Shown here: positions 46,200 through 55,511 of the stretch, piece after piece
How the letters are laid out: every line of letters starts with the position of its first letter
Numbering within the stretch: position 1 is the first letter of the stretch
Assembly: GCA_963839725.1 (NCBI GenBank)
Contig: CAWIWT010000034.1
Span: 1-64,000, forward strand
Direction: 5' to 3'
Length of the DNA stretch: 64,000 nucleotides
Source of the DNA: Kumtagia sp963839725
Lineage (GTDB): Bacteria > Pseudomonadota > Alphaproteobacteria > Rhizobiales > Rhizobiaceae
Notes under the pieces: model-generated
What the model was told of the DNA's origin: nothing
The model's input: the letters and a program-made list of their open reading frames with translations, nothing else
Database searches by the model: none
Position numbers and translations under genes: made by a program

Positions 46200-47063
46200 A
46201 TGATACCCGCGCCATTCACCTATCATCGACCCGCAAGCGTCGCTGACGCGATCAAACTTCTCGAAAATCTCGGCGAGGAGGCACGGCCGCTGGCCGGCGG
46301 ACACAGTCTGATCCCCATGATGAAGCTCAGGTTCGCCACACCGGATCATTTGGTCGACCTGCACGGCATCGATGATCTGAAGGGCATCAGCCGCGACGGT
46401 GCAAACATCGTTATCGGCGCGATGACCACCCAGCACGAATTGCTCGCCTCGGACACGATCGCATCCTTCCTGCCGATATTGCGAGAGACGGCGTTGCAGA
46501 TTGGCGATCCTCAAGTGCGCTATTGCGGCACGGTCGGCGGCAACGTTGCCAATGGCGATCCAGGAAACGACATGCCCGCGTTGATGATGACGCTTGGCGC
46601 AACCTACCGCCTTCAGGGTCCGGCCGGTGTGCGCGAAATCGCAGCGTGCGATTTCTATCAGGGCGCCTATTTCACGGCGCTGGAGCCCAACGAGATACTG
46701 ACGTCGATCTCCGTGCCAGTCCCGCCTGCGGGACACGGCTACGCCTATGAGAAGCTGAAGCGCAAAATCGGCGACTACGCCACGGCCGCGGCAGCGGTCG
46801 TACTGACAATGTCGGGCGGCAAGGTCGCGACGTGCTCCATAGGTCTTACCAATCTCTCCGAAACGCCGCTGCTGGCGGAAGACGCGGCGCGGATCGTGGT
46901 CGGTACCGCCCTCGACGAAGCAACACTTAAAAGCGCCGGGGCGGCGGCTGAGGCGATCATGTCTCCCGCCGGCGATGGCAGGGGTCCGGTCGAATACAGG
47001 AAACATGTCGGCGGCATCATGGTGCAGCGGGCGCTGAAACACGCCGCGGCCAGATCCGCCTGA
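46200..47063 (+). CDS. coxM: CO dehydrogenase medium (FAD) subunit
   Basis: 287-288 residues, the length of Oligotropha CoxM. FAD-binding motifs AGGHSLIPMMKLRFA (residues 32-46) and TVGGNVANGDPGNDMPALMM (from 111), with the CO dehydrogenase flavoprotein C-terminal domain. Passes electrons from CoxS to the respiratory chain. The ATG follows GGAGGAAAC; a longer upstream open frame is not conserved. The 179 bp between coxC and coxM show no gene. Confidence 0.95.
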   Translation: MIPAPFTYHRPASVADAIKLLENLGEEARPLAGGHSLIPMMKLRFATPDHLVDLHGIDDLKGISRDGANIVIGAMTTQHELLASDTIASFLPILRETALQIGDPQVRYCGTVGGNVANGDPGNDMPALMMTLGATYRLQGPAGVREIAACDFYQGAYFTALEPNEILTSISVPVPPAGHGYAYEKLKRKIGDYATAAAAVVLTMSGGKVATCSIGLTNLSETPLLAEDAARIVVGTALDEATLKSAGAAAEAIMSPAGDGRGPVEYRKHVGGIMVQRALKHAAARSA

Positions 47064-47075
47064 GGAGATGATCAG

Positions 47076-47588
47076 ATGGCAACCCAGGCAAGGAAGACCC
47101 ATGTGACCATGAGGGTGAACGGCGCGGAGGTAGAAGGCCTCGTCGAGCCGCGCACCTTGCTCGTTCACTTCATCCGGGAAAATCTCCAGCTTACCGGCAC
47201 CCACATCGGCTGTGAAACGACGCATTGTGGCGCCTGCACCGTCGAATGCGACGGCATGTCGGTGAAGAGCTGCACGATCTTTGCCGTTCAGGCGGAAGGC
47301 GCGGAGATCACCACTATCGAGGGCATAGCCAATGCCGACGGCACGCTCTCAGCGCTGCAGGAAGGTTTCAGGCAGATGCATGGGCTGCAGTGCGGTTTCT
47401 GCACGCCCGGCATGATCGTGCGTGCCCACCGGCTGCTTCAGGAAAACCCCAAGCCGACGGAGGAGGAGATTCGCTTCGGCATCTCCGGCAATCTCTGTCG
47501 CTGCACCGGTTATCAGAACATCGTCAAGGCGATCCAGTACGCCGCCGCCAAGATCAACGGCGTTGAATTCCAGGAGGCTGCGGAATGA
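47076..47588 (+). CDS. coxS: CO dehydrogenase small (2Fe-2S) subunit
   Basis: 170 residues. The plant-type cluster is bound by Cys46, 51, 54 and 66 (GCETTHCGACTVECDG) and the second cluster by Cys106, 109, 141 and 143 (LQCGFCTPGM and GNLCRCTGYQNIV). Electron conduit from the Mo-Cu site to FAD. Its stop overlaps the coxL ATG. Confidence 0.96.
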   Translation: MATQARKTHVTMRVNGAEVEGLVEPRTLLVHFIRENLQLTGTHIGCETTHCGACTVECDGMSVKSCTIFAVQAEGAEITTIEGIANADGTLSALQEGFRQMHGLQCGFCTPGMIVRAHRLLQENPKPTEEEIRFGISGNLCRCTGYQNIVKAIQYAAAKINGVEFQEAAE

Positions 47589-50005
47589 ACGACATGGCAC
47601 CCACGCGCGAGCAGCGCGAAGCCAAACTGGAAGGAATGGGTTGCAAGCGCAAGCGCGTCGAGGACGTCCGCTTCACCCAGGGCAAGGGCAACTATGTCGA
47701 CGACGTGAAGCTGCCCGGCATGCTGCATGGGGATTTCGTCCGCTCGCCATATGCCCATGCGCGTGTCAAATCGATCAACTCAGACAAGGCGCTGAAGGTG
47801 CCAGGCGTTCTGGCCGTTATAACCGCCGAAACGCTCAAAACCGTCAATCTTGCGTGGATGCCGACGCTCGCCGGCGACGTACAGATGGTGCTGGCCGACG
47901 GCAAGGTGCTGTTCCAGAACCAGGAGGTCGCCTTCGTGGTGGCCACCGACCGCTACGCCGCTGACGACGGCATCAACGCCGTCGAGGTCGAGTACGAAGC
48001 CTTGCCCGTCGTCATCGATCCGTTCCACGCCATGGACGCGGACGCACCTGTCTTGCGCGAAGATCTGGCGGGAAAAACCACTGGTGCACATGGTCCGCGC
48101 CGCCATCACAACCATGTCTTCGAATGGACGGTCGGCGACAAGGACCTGACCGATGCCGCTTTCCGCAAGGCGGAAGTGACGATCAAGGAGATGATCTCCT
48201 ACCATCGCACTCATCCTTCGCCGCTGGAGACCTGCCAGTGCGTCTGCTCATTCGACAAGGTGAAGGGCGAACTGACCATCTACGGCACCTTCCAGGCGCC
48301 GCACGTCATCCGCACGGTGGTGGCGCTGATCGCCAAGATTCCCGAACACAAGATCCACGTCATCGCGCCGGACATCGGCGGCGGCTTTGGCAACAAGGTC
48401 GGCGCCTATCCGGGCTATATTTGCTCGGCGGTGGCGTCCATCGTCACCGGCAAGCCGGTGAAATGGGTCGAGGACCGTATAGAGAACCTCACGGCGACGT
48501 CGTTCGCCCGCGACTATCACATGACCACTGAAATCGCGGCCACCAAGGAAGGCAAGGTCACCGGCCTGCGCGTCCACGTGCTTGCAGACCACGGCGCCTT
48601 CGACGCCTGTGCGGATCCGTCCAAATGGCCGGCCGGCTTCTTCAACATCGTCACCGGTTCGTACGACTTTCCCGTGGCGCATCTTGCCGTCGACGGCATC
48701 TACACCAACAAGGCGCCGGGCGGCGTTGCCTATCGCTGCTCCTTCCGTGTGACGGAAGCCGCCTATTGCATCGAGCGGGCCATGGATATTCTTGCCCAGA
48801 AGCTAGGCATGGATCCGGCCGAACTGCGCCTGAAGAATTTCATCAAGCCGGAGCAGTTTCCATATCATTCGGCGCTGGGCTGGGAATATGATTCCGGCGA
48901 CTACCACACGGCGATGAAGAAGATGATGCAGACCGTCGATTATGCCGGCCTGCGCAAGGAACAGGCAGAGAAGCGCGAGGCGTTCAAGCGCGGCGAAACA
49001 CGCGAGATCATGGGCCTCGGCGTCTCCTTCTTCACGGAGATCGTCGGCGCCGGCCCCTCGAAGAACTGCGACATACTCGGCATCGCCATGTTCGACTCAT
49101 GCGAGATCAGGCTGCATCCGACGGGCGCAGGCATTGCCCGCGTCGGCACCAAGAGCCAGGGTCAGGGCCATGAGACGACCTGGGCGCAGATCATCGCCAC
49201 CGAGATCGGCATCCCGGCCGACGACATCATGGTCGAGGAGGGCAACACCGACACTGCACCCTACGGGCTGGGCACCTACGGTTCGCGTTCGACTCCCGTC
49301 GCGGGCGCGGCAATCGCCATGGCCGCGCGCAAGATCAAGGCCAAGGCGCAGATGATCGCTGCCTACAAGCTGGAGGTCCACGAAGACGACCTTGAGTGGG
49401 ATATTGATGGATTCCGGGTGAAGGGCCTGCCGGAAAAATTCCTTGGCATGAAAGATATCTGCTGGATCGCTTACAATTCGCCGCCGCCGGGCATGGAGCC
49501 GGGGCTGGAGGCGGTAAGCTACTACGACCCGCCCAATATGACCTATCCGTTCGGCGCTTACATCTGCGTCATGGACATCGACGTCGACACCGGCGTCTAC
49601 AAGGTCCGGCGGTTCTATGCGCTCGACGATTGCGGCACACGCATCAACCCCATGATCATCGAAGGCCAGGTGCATGGCGGATTGACGGAAGCCTTCGCCA
49701 TCGCGATGGGGCAGGAGATTCATTATGATGACACCGGCAACGTAACCACGGGGTCATTCATGGACTTCTTCCTGCCGACCGCCGTGGAGGCACCGCGCTG
49801 GGAGACGGACTTCACTGTGACGCCTTCGCCGCATCATCCGATTGGCGCCAAGGGCGTTGGCGAAAGCCCGAATGTGGGTGGTGTCCCTGCCTTCTCCAAC
49901 GCAGTCAACGACGCCTTCTCCTTCCTCGGATCGACCCATATCCAGATGCCGCATGACTACTGGCGCAACTGGAAGGCGGCGAAGGATCTCGGAGCGGTGG
50001 CGTAG
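47585..50005 (+). CDS. coxL: CO dehydrogenase large subunit, form I
   Basis: 806 residues, intact. The active-site loop reads VAYRCSFR with Cys385, the residue that bridges Cu to Mo in form I enzymes (Cys388 in Oligotropha). Other molybdopterin-cytosine dinucleotide contacts: DIGGGFGNKVGAYPGY, GTKSQGQGHETTWAQIIATE, GLGTYGSRSTPVAG, and GAKGVGESPNVGGVPAFSNA with the catalytic Glu near the C-terminus. Form II proteins have AYRGAGR here, so this is predicted to be a genuine CO oxidiser. Confidence 0.97.
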   Translation: MNDMAPTREQREAKLEGMGCKRKRVEDVRFTQGKGNYVDDVKLPGMLHGDFVRSPYAHARVKSINSDKALKVPGVLAVITAETLKTVNLAWMPTLAGDVQMVLADGKVLFQNQEVAFVVATDRYAADDGINAVEVEYEALPVVIDPFHAMDADAPVLREDLAGKTTGAHGPRRHHNHVFEWTVGDKDLTDAAFRKAEVTIKEMISYHRTHPSPLETCQCVCSFDKVKGELTIYGTFQAPHVIRTVVALIAKIPEHKIHVIAPDIGGGFGNKVGAYPGYICSAVASIVTGKPVKWVEDRIENLTATSFARDYHMTTEIAATKEGKVTGLRVHVLADHGAFDACADPSKWPAGFFNIVTGSYDFPVAHLAVDGIYTNKAPGGVAYRCSFRVTEAAYCIERAMDILAQKLGMDPAELRLKNFIKPEQFPYHSALGWEYDSGDYHTAMKKMMQTVDYAGLRKEQAEKREAFKRGETREIMGLGVSFFTEIVGAGPSKNCDILGIAMFDSCEIRLHPTGAGIARVGTKSQGQGHETTWAQIIATEIGIPADDIMVEEGNTDTAPYGLGTYGSRSTPVAGAAIAMAARKIKAKAQMIAAYKLEVHEDDLEWDIDGFRVKGLPEKFLGMKDICWIAYNSPPPGMEPGLEAVSYYDPPNMTYPFGAYICVMDIDVDTGVYKVRRFYALDDCGTRINPMIIEGQVHGGLTEAFAIAMGQEIHYDDTGNVTTGSFMDFFLPTAVEAPRWETDFTVTPSPHHPIGAKGVGESPNVGGVPAFSNAVNDAFSFLGSTHIQMPHDYWRNWKAAKDLGAVA

Positions 50006-50014
50006 CTTTCTGCG

Positions 50015-50905
50015 ATGGCTTTCTCCCGCAACGAAATCGCCGCCCGCCTTGCCGAAGCCGGCTACATCGCAGACGGCGAGCTGGCGACGGCTGTTGCCAT
50101 CATGCAGTTGCTCAAGCGTCCGCTTTTGCTGGAAGGCGAGGCGGGCGTCGGCAAGACCGAAGTCGCCAAGGCGCTTGCTTCGGTGCATTCGACCGAGCTG
50201 ATCCGCCTGCAGTGCTACGAGGGGCTCGATCAGTCGGCGGCTCTCTACGAGTGGAACTACCAGCGTCAGTTGCTTGCGATCGAGGCGCACAAGATGGAAG
50301 CCGAAGGCTCCCGCAACGCCGCCGCCATCGAAGAGAAGATATTCTCGGAGAAATATCTGCTTGAACGCCCGCTGCTCGCCGCCATACGCCGGGAGACGCC
50401 ACCGGTCCTGCTGATTGACGAGGTCGACCGCGCCGACGAGGAATTCGAGGCGTTTCTGCTGGAGCTCCTGTCCGACTGGCAGGTCTCCATTCCGGAACTG
50501 GGGACAATCTCAGCCAGAGCCGTGCCGCATGTCGTGCTTACCTCGAACGGGACGCGCGAGCTTTCCGATGCATTGCGCCGCCGCTGTCTCTACCACTATG
50601 TCGATTATCCGGACGTCGACCGCGAAGCCCGCATCATCATGGCGCGCATCCCGAATGCCGGGGCGGCACTGTCGCTGCAGATCGCCTATATGATGGAGAG
50701 AATCCGCAAGGAAGACCTGCGCAAGGTTCCCGGCGTCGCCGAAACGCTGGACTGGGCGGCTGCACTGACGGGCCTCGACGTGACAGACCTGCACGACAGG
50801 CCCGAGATCGTGCACGAGACGCTGATGTGTCTTCTGAAGACGCGGGAGGACAGCACTCGCATGACGCGCGAGGTCACCGAGCGCATTTTGGGAAAAGTGG
50901 CATGA
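50015..50905 (+). CDS. coxD: CoxD-like MoxR-family AAA+ ATPase
   Basis: 296 residues. Walker A GEAGVGKTEVAKAL (from 41), Walker B PVLLIDEVDRADEEFEAFLL (from 130), sensor-1 VVLTSNGTRELSDALRRRCL and an Arg finger. In Oligotropha CoxD is needed to assemble the CuSMoO2 centre, probably by unfolding apo-CODH or delivering sulfur. Nine bases after coxL; overlaps coxE by ATGA. Confidence 0.93.
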   Translation: MAFSRNEIAARLAEAGYIADGELATAVAIMQLLKRPLLLEGEAGVGKTEVAKALASVHSTELIRLQCYEGLDQSAALYEWNYQRQLLAIEAHKMEAEGSRNAAAIEEKIFSEKYLLERPLLAAIRRETPPVLLIDEVDRADEEFEAFLLELLSDWQVSIPELGTISARAVPHVVLTSNGTRELSDALRRRCLYHYVDYPDVDREARIIMARIPNAGAALSLQIAYMMERIRKEDLRKVPGVAETLDWAAALTGLDVTDLHDRPEIVHETLMCLLKTREDSTRMTREVTERILGKVA

Positions 50906-52110
50906 GTTGCTGCGGCGTCGCTCCAACCCTCGACGAGATGGACGAGGTTTCGCGCTTCGTCTCGCGAAAGCTCGCTGCATTCCTCGCAACGCTGCGCAAG
51001 GCCTCGTTCGCGGTGGGCTCCCGGGAGGGACAGGATGCGGCGGCGCTGCTCGCTGCCGGATACGCCGAAGGTCCGGCTGTGCTTCGCTCGGCCTTCAAGC
51101 ATCTGTTCTCGGCGCGAAAGGCCGACTGGGAAAGGTTCGACGGGATTTTCGATGCCTTCTGGCTTGGGCAGCGGGTCCGGTCGCGGATGGCGACCTCGGG
51201 CACGCCGGCCAACGCCAACAACCCGTCGGTGAAGATGTTGCGGGACGGCCCGGAGAACCAGTCCGGCAACGGCCCCCTCGACCAAATTCCCTCCGGCGAT
51301 GAGCCAAGCGAGCTGGAGCGGTCGGGCGATGGTCGCGCGCAAGGCGCGTCCCGGGCGGAAACGCTGGCCGAGACGGATTTCCGCAAACTCACTGATCCGG
51401 CCGAGATCGCCGAGGCGCACGCCGTTGCAGCCCGTCTGGCCAGAATCATGCGGACGCGCCTGACCCGGCGCGACCTTGCGCGGCGGCGCGGCTACCGACT
51501 CGACCTGCGCCGCACGATCCACAGGAACATCAGCCATGGCGGCGTGCCGATCAATCTGGTGAAACGGCGCCGTAAAGAAAAGCCGCTGCGGCTCGTGGTT
51601 CTGCTCGACGCGTCGGGTTCGATGAGCATGTACACCGGGACTTTCCTTCGTTTCATCCATGGCGTGCTCGACGAGTTTCGCCAGGCCGAAGCATTCCTTT
51701 TCCATACGCGGCTGGCGCATGTTTCCGATGCGATGAAGGAAAAGGACGCAGGGCGCGCGCTGGACCGGCTCTCGATTATGGTGCAGGGCACCGGGGGCGG
51801 CACCAGAATCGGCGAAAGCCTCGCCACCTTCAACCGCTGGCATGCGGCGCGCGTCATCCATTCGCGCACCTGCGTGATGATCGTCTCCGACGGATACGAG
51901 ACAGGTGATGCCACGCTGCTCGGCCATCAGATGGCCGAGCTTGCACGCCGCTGCCGCCGAATCGTCTGGCTGAACCCGATGATGGGATGGGAGGGCTATG
52001 CGCCCGAAGCTGCCGGCATCAGAGCCGCGCTCCCTTATGTAGATTTGTTCGCGCCGGCGCACACGCTGAAGAGCCTGGCCGCACTCGAACCCTACCTTGC
52101 AAAACTGTGA
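50902..52110 (+). CDS. coxE: CoxE-like VWA-domain protein
   Basis: 402 residues. C-terminal von Willebrand A domain with MIDAS motif LLDASGSM (Asp236, Ser238, Ser240) and GTGGGTRIGESLATFN, preceded by a basic region (RRDLARRRGYRLDLRRTIHR). Partner of the CoxD ATPase; CoxD-CoxE act together in copper/sulfur maturation of the active site. Translationally coupled to coxD. Confidence 0.92.
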   Translation: MSCCGVAPTLDEMDEVSRFVSRKLAAFLATLRKASFAVGSREGQDAAALLAAGYAEGPAVLRSAFKHLFSARKADWERFDGIFDAFWLGQRVRSRMATSGTPANANNPSVKMLRDGPENQSGNGPLDQIPSGDEPSELERSGDGRAQGASRAETLAETDFRKLTDPAEIAEAHAVAARLARIMRTRLTRRDLARRRGYRLDLRRTIHRNISHGGVPINLVKRRRKEKPLRLVVLLDASGSMSMYTGTFLRFIHGVLDEFRQAEAFLFHTRLAHVSDAMKEKDAGRALDRLSIMVQGTGGGTRIGESLATFNRWHAARVIHSRTCVMIVSDGYETGDATLLGHQMAELARRCRRIVWLNPMMGWEGYAPEAAGIRAALPYVDLFAPAHTLKSLAALEPYLAKL

Positions 52111-52121
52111 CGGAGGCGAAA

Positions 52122-52955
52122 ATGACCGCCCATGTCGATGTGCTCGATCTGATTTCCCGCCTCAAGGCCGCCGAGGAGCCTTTCGCGTTGGCGACCGTCG
52201 TGAGAACGGTTTCGGTGACCGCGGCCAAGGCCGGCGCCAAGGCCGTCATACGCCCTGACGGCCGGATCGAGGCCGGCTGGATCGGTGGCGGCTGCGCGCG
52301 CGGCGCAACCCTCAAGGCCGCGCGAGAGGCGCTGGCCGATGGCCAGTCGCGACTGATCTCTATCCAACCGGAGGATCTGCTGGAGGAACTGGGGGTGCAC
52401 GCAGGCGACGATCGCGACGGGATAAAATTCGCCAAGAACATGTGCCCGTCGAAAGGAACGATGGACATTTTCATCGAGCCGGTGCTGCCGCGTCCGGTAC
52501 TGTTCGTGCTCGGCTCAAGCCCGGTGGCGCTGGCGCTTGTCGAACAGGCAAGGCCACTCGGCTACCACGTCACCCTCGCCGCGCCGATCGCCGATCTGGG
52601 CGCCTTCGCCGAGGCGGACGAGATCGTGGACGGCTTCGGCGTCGAGCCTCTTGCGGATACGCGGCGCTTCGTTGTCGTGTCCACGCAGGGGAAAGGCGAC
52701 GTGGCGGCGCTGAAGGCAGCGCTTTCCATCGAGGCTGACTATCACGGCTTCGTCGGCAGCCGCCGCAAGATGGCATCGCTTCGCGAAAGGCTGCAGGCCG
52801 AAGGCTTCACAGCGGCGGCGTTGAGCCGGGTCAAGGCGCCGGCCGGCCTCGATCTTGGCGCCATCACGCCGGAGGAGATCGCATTGTCGATTCTGGCGGA
52901 AATCACGCAACGCCGCCGCATCGGCCAGCGTGGCACCGCGGGCGCTTCAATCTGA
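52122..52955 (+). CDS. coxF: CoxF-like XdhC/CoxI family maturation protein
   Basis: 278 residues. EEPFALATVVRTVSVTAAKA and GWIGGGCARGATLKAAREAL (XdhC N-terminal motif with Cys), then a Rossmann domain VLFVLGSSPVALALVEQARP and VVVSTQGKGDVAALKAALSI, YHGFVGSRRKMASLRERL and GLDLGAITPEEIALSILAEI. Family members bind and protect molybdenum cofactor for insertion. GGAGGC precedes the ATG. Confidence 0.9.
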   Translation: MTAHVDVLDLISRLKAAEEPFALATVVRTVSVTAAKAGAKAVIRPDGRIEAGWIGGGCARGATLKAAREALADGQSRLISIQPEDLLEELGVHAGDDRDGIKFAKNMCPSKGTMDIFIEPVLPRPVLFVLGSSPVALALVEQARPLGYHVTLAAPIADLGAFAEADEIVDGFGVEPLADTRRFVVVSTQGKGDVAALKAALSIEADYHGFVGSRRKMASLRERLQAEGFTAAALSRVKAPAGLDLGAITPEEIALSILAEITQRRRIGQRGTAGASI

Positions 52956-52974
52956 AACGGAAGGGCAAGAGCAT

Positions 52975-53022
52975 ATGGAAATGAATGGACAGGAGCGCAT
53001 CGAGGCGCCGATGGAGGGCTGA
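52975..53022 (+). pseudogene. coxG: coxG remnant (first 15 codons)
   Basis: MEMNGQERIEAPMEG then TGA, with GGAAGGG upstream at normal spacing and 19 bp after coxF. It matches the opening of CoxG/SRPBCC proteins (M-M-G--RI-AP---VW). The sequence then changes abruptly to unrelated DNA leading into transposase fragments, so the rest of coxG, and any coxHIK, is missing from this locus. Confidence 0.75.
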
Positions 53023-53148
53023 CCACGCGGCCAACACATGCACCCATCCAGTTCACCAAGTTAGCGCGGCCATGGAGACGAATTGCCCACCGTTCGCGCC
53101 AGTCCCGCCCGAGCGGAGGAAACAGCGCCGAAGTGAAATCACATAGGT

Positions 53149-53268
53149 ATTCAGGCTCAAGACCTTCAAAGGCCTGACCCCTACGACTTCATCTGCAAAA
53201 GCTGGACTGCAGACTTCGAAAGGTTCAGACTAAATCCAATCCATCAAATGCCGGGACTGAACACTTAG
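53149..53268 (+). pseudogene. IS481-family transposase C-terminal fragment
   Basis: Ends DPYDFICKSWTADFERFRLN followed by PIHQMPGLNT and a stop. This is the conserved tail of IS481/ISPsy-like transposases (PYxFICKxWT....RF.LNPIHQMPGLNT). No catalytic domain remains. Marks the deletion point next to the coxG remnant. Confidence 0.85.
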
Positions 53269-53286
53269 ACTAGACAAGCGCCGAGC

Positions 53287-54285
53287 TTACACAAACCCAA
53301 GAAACCGCCCCGCCAGGATGACTGACAGCCACAGCAGCATGGAGAGTGTGGCCGATATTCGGGCACCTGCCGAGGGTGCCGCGCCGGCGGGCCGTTTGCG
53401 GTCGAGCAGCAAGGTGAATACCAGGAAATTCACTCCAGCTAGCAGGATCAGGGACATCTTTGTCCAAAACAACTTCATGTTCACGTAAATGCTGGCGCGT
53501 ACAGCAAACATCAGCGCTCCGGACAGTATCGCGAAGGAGAACGCAGTCAGGACGACGCGCCGCAAGAGCGTCACAAACGGTTCTTGTGGCAGGCTGGCGA
53601 AGCGGCCGAGCAGGCGTAGATCCATTAGGACGACACAGCTGAACAAAGTTGCGATCGCAAGCACGTGAATAGCGCTGACTACTGGATAGGTGACGAAAGA
53701 CGTCTTGATCGCGCGCACGAGGCCAAGCCGCTCGACATAGCCCGTCCATCCTTGCGCCTTGGGAGCGACGCCGTCGACCGGTATTTTTTCCGGATAGCCG
53801 TCATACGTTTTTTCGATGACAATACGCACAGCCTTCAGGCGCTTTTCTTTCTCGTCTCGTGAGCGGTTGCCGAGGGCAGTTATCTCGTCACCGACCTTGG
53901 CGGTATCTTCCTTGAGGCCGGCGCGTTCCAATCTGGTTAGCCTCGCAAGATCCACGCGCCAAATCTCTCCCTCAACATCTACCTCAATGGTGGGATGCGG
54001 ATTGGCGTAGGTGATAGCCGTGATCGTGCCATGAATCTCGATGAAGCCATCTTCAACCCAGGCGATGCCATGATGGGCCAGTGCTTTCAACGTCAAAATG
54101 GGCAGCAACAATGCACAAACCAACAGAGTTGTCCACGTCTTCGTCGACAGGCTCCAAGAGTTTCCCTTCGGTTTGTTCTTTGGTGGTATGCCATTTCTTA
54201 AGAAGAAAACAATATATTGCAGGACAGGATTCGAATGGCGTTGAGAACATGAACTCTCTGACACGTAGCTGATAGTATAATGCAT
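53287..54285 (-). CDS. DUF6152-like plus DUF6644-like membrane fusion protein, start uncertain
   Basis: A hydrophobic leader (LLVCALLLPILTLKALAHHG) precedes a periplasmic beta domain: FIEIHGTITAITYANPHPTI, IWRVDLARLTRLERAGLKED, VGDEITALGNRSRDEKEKRL, as in DUF6152 proteins. Then four TM helices (SAIHVLAIATLFSCVVLMDL; VVLTAFSFAILSGALMFAVR; FWTKMSLILLAGVNFLVFTL; ATLSMLLWLSVILAGRFLGF) similar to DUF6644/CopD-like cytochrome domains. No ATG occurs close to the leader; the ATG at 54285 adds about 40 atypical residues, so the 5' end may be rearranged. Function unknown. Confidence 0.65.
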   Translation of the reverse strand: MHYTISYVSESSCSQRHSNPVLQYIVFFLRNGIPPKNKPKGNSWSLSTKTWTTLLVCALLLPILTLKALAHHGIAWVEDGFIEIHGTITAITYANPHPTIEVDVEGEIWRVDLARLTRLERAGLKEDTAKVGDEITALGNRSRDEKEKRLKAVRIVIEKTYDGYPEKIPVDGVAPKAQGWTGYVERLGLVRAIKTSFVTYPVVSAIHVLAIATLFSCVVLMDLRLLGRFASLPQEPFVTLLRRVVLTAFSFAILSGALMFAVRASIYVNMKLFWTKMSLILLAGVNFLVFTLLLDRKRPAGAAPSAGARISATLSMLLWLSVILAGRFLGFV

Positions 54286-54309
54286 TATCCAGTTCTCCTT
54301 AGGAGATGC

Positions 54310-54466
54310 GGTTCCTCGCCCTCGACGTGGTACAGCAACAGCCAGCCCGGCATCGGCGGCGAAGAAGAAAGGCAGCGCCTTGGTGCGTCTAGCCGGATCG
54401 GGGAACATGAAGTGGAAGAGCGGGTCGTCGAAGAAACTGCAAGCGAGCGTGTCGCACACCCAGATC
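54310..54466 (-). pseudogene. GNAT acetyltransferase N-terminal fragment
   Basis: LACSFFDDPLFHFMFPDPAR and RTKALPFFFAADAGLAVAV match the start of GNAT proteins that begin xxAF..DP...W.FPD...R...L..FF. Only about 52 codons remain, in frame with and upstream of the membrane protein, showing rearranged DNA. Confidence 0.65.
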
Positions 54467-54825
54467 AAATTCAGATGCATGAGCCGTATGTACAAGCATA
54501 GAGATCCACAACTTGTCCGCGCAATGACGCTTTTGCACCAACCAAAAGTACGGTATAACTGTCCTGTTAATCGCGTCAGCGAGTTTGCTGACACGTTAAT
54601 TTTTGTATTGTGGTTAATTTGGATATTATGGATTATATAATTCCTTATATGCAAATAACCGGAAGTTTATGGATCTATCTCTATTTGTTTAGCCGACTGA
54701 CATTATTGTCAGACACGTTGACGGATTTGAGCAAGACGGCGACGGCGACGAAGGATGAGAGGTTGCAAACTTTCTGGTTGCGGCTGCCGTGCCAATTGCA
54801 CCCTGGGAAATTCTGAAGGTAACAA
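54467..54825. other. AT-rich non-coding block
   Basis: Markedly AT-richer than everything else in the window (for example TTAATTTTTGTATTGTGGTTAATTTGG). No gene supported; short inverted GTCAGCGAGTTTGCTGAC (54576-54593) and CTGACATTATTGTCAG (54698-54713) repeats occur. Likely foreign DNA. Confidence 0.6.
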
Positions 54826-54982
54826 ATGTTCAAGAGACGACCAGTCTGTGATCCTGCTGTGCGTGCGCTGGTATCGAATCTGCTTTAGTACCCACTTTCG
54901 CGGAGCAGCGGAGGTCCGGCTGACGCCGGAGGATCGTGCGGTGCTTGAGGCGGTTGTGCGAGCGCCCGTCATGAAAGCATAA
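54826..54982 (+). pseudogene. Transposase N-terminal remnants (IS6-like, then IS630-like)
   Basis: SVILLCVRWYRICFSTHFRG matches the conserved VILLxVRWYL--PLSYRD opening of IS6 transposases. After it, in the same frame, VRLTPEDRAVLEAVVRAP resembles the N-terminus of IS630 transposases. Two unrelated fragments fused by deletion. Confidence 0.55.
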
Positions 54983-55511
54983 CGGTCTCCCGAGTTACGC
55001 AGTGTGGCGCTGGGAAGGGAATCGAACTGGTGAAGCGGTTCCAGAACGTCGAGTTCAGGGAGGCGGTCTGGTTGATCGAGCAGCATATCGGCCTTGCCGA
55101 TCCTCTCCTCAGGCAAGGTCCAATTCCAGTTCCTTTTTAGCCTCCTGTAGGTGTCCCGGCTTTCTGTTTCACATTCGCTCCTTTTGAAGGGCTGCGATGC
55201 GCCAGAGATAGCTGGATCACGAGGAAGTCGGCGTAGGTGAGCGCGAGGTTCGCGCTCAGCGTAGCAACTTGGGTCGAACCGCCGGCTGCGCTGCCGTTGC
55301 GGCGAACTGCCGCGCGCTCGAGAGGAACCTCTCGCCTGTAGAGTCAGCCGATCAAAGTCCGCTTTGCGCCGATGCTATTGAAGAAGTCGGTTGAGTTCGT
55401 GGCATCTGGGTCATTCCGTCTTTCTAGGTGATTTGCCAGGAGACGGGACCGATAATGGGTCGCCAGCCCATCGCTGCGCCCGGGGCATGATCGATGTTCT
55501 CCAGAAGGGCG
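54983..55511. other. Gene-free region after the transposase debris
   Basis: No supported gene. Two short frames (VKRFQNVEFREAVWLIEQHI on plus; DALLENIDHAPGAAMGWRPI on minus, just past the DUF4242 stop) look like protein fragments that I could not assign. Confidence 0.4.

Noticed and set aside
54500..54700. Small AT-rich open frames near 54.6 kb
   Set aside because: No start signal, no domain and composition typical of random AT-rich DNA.
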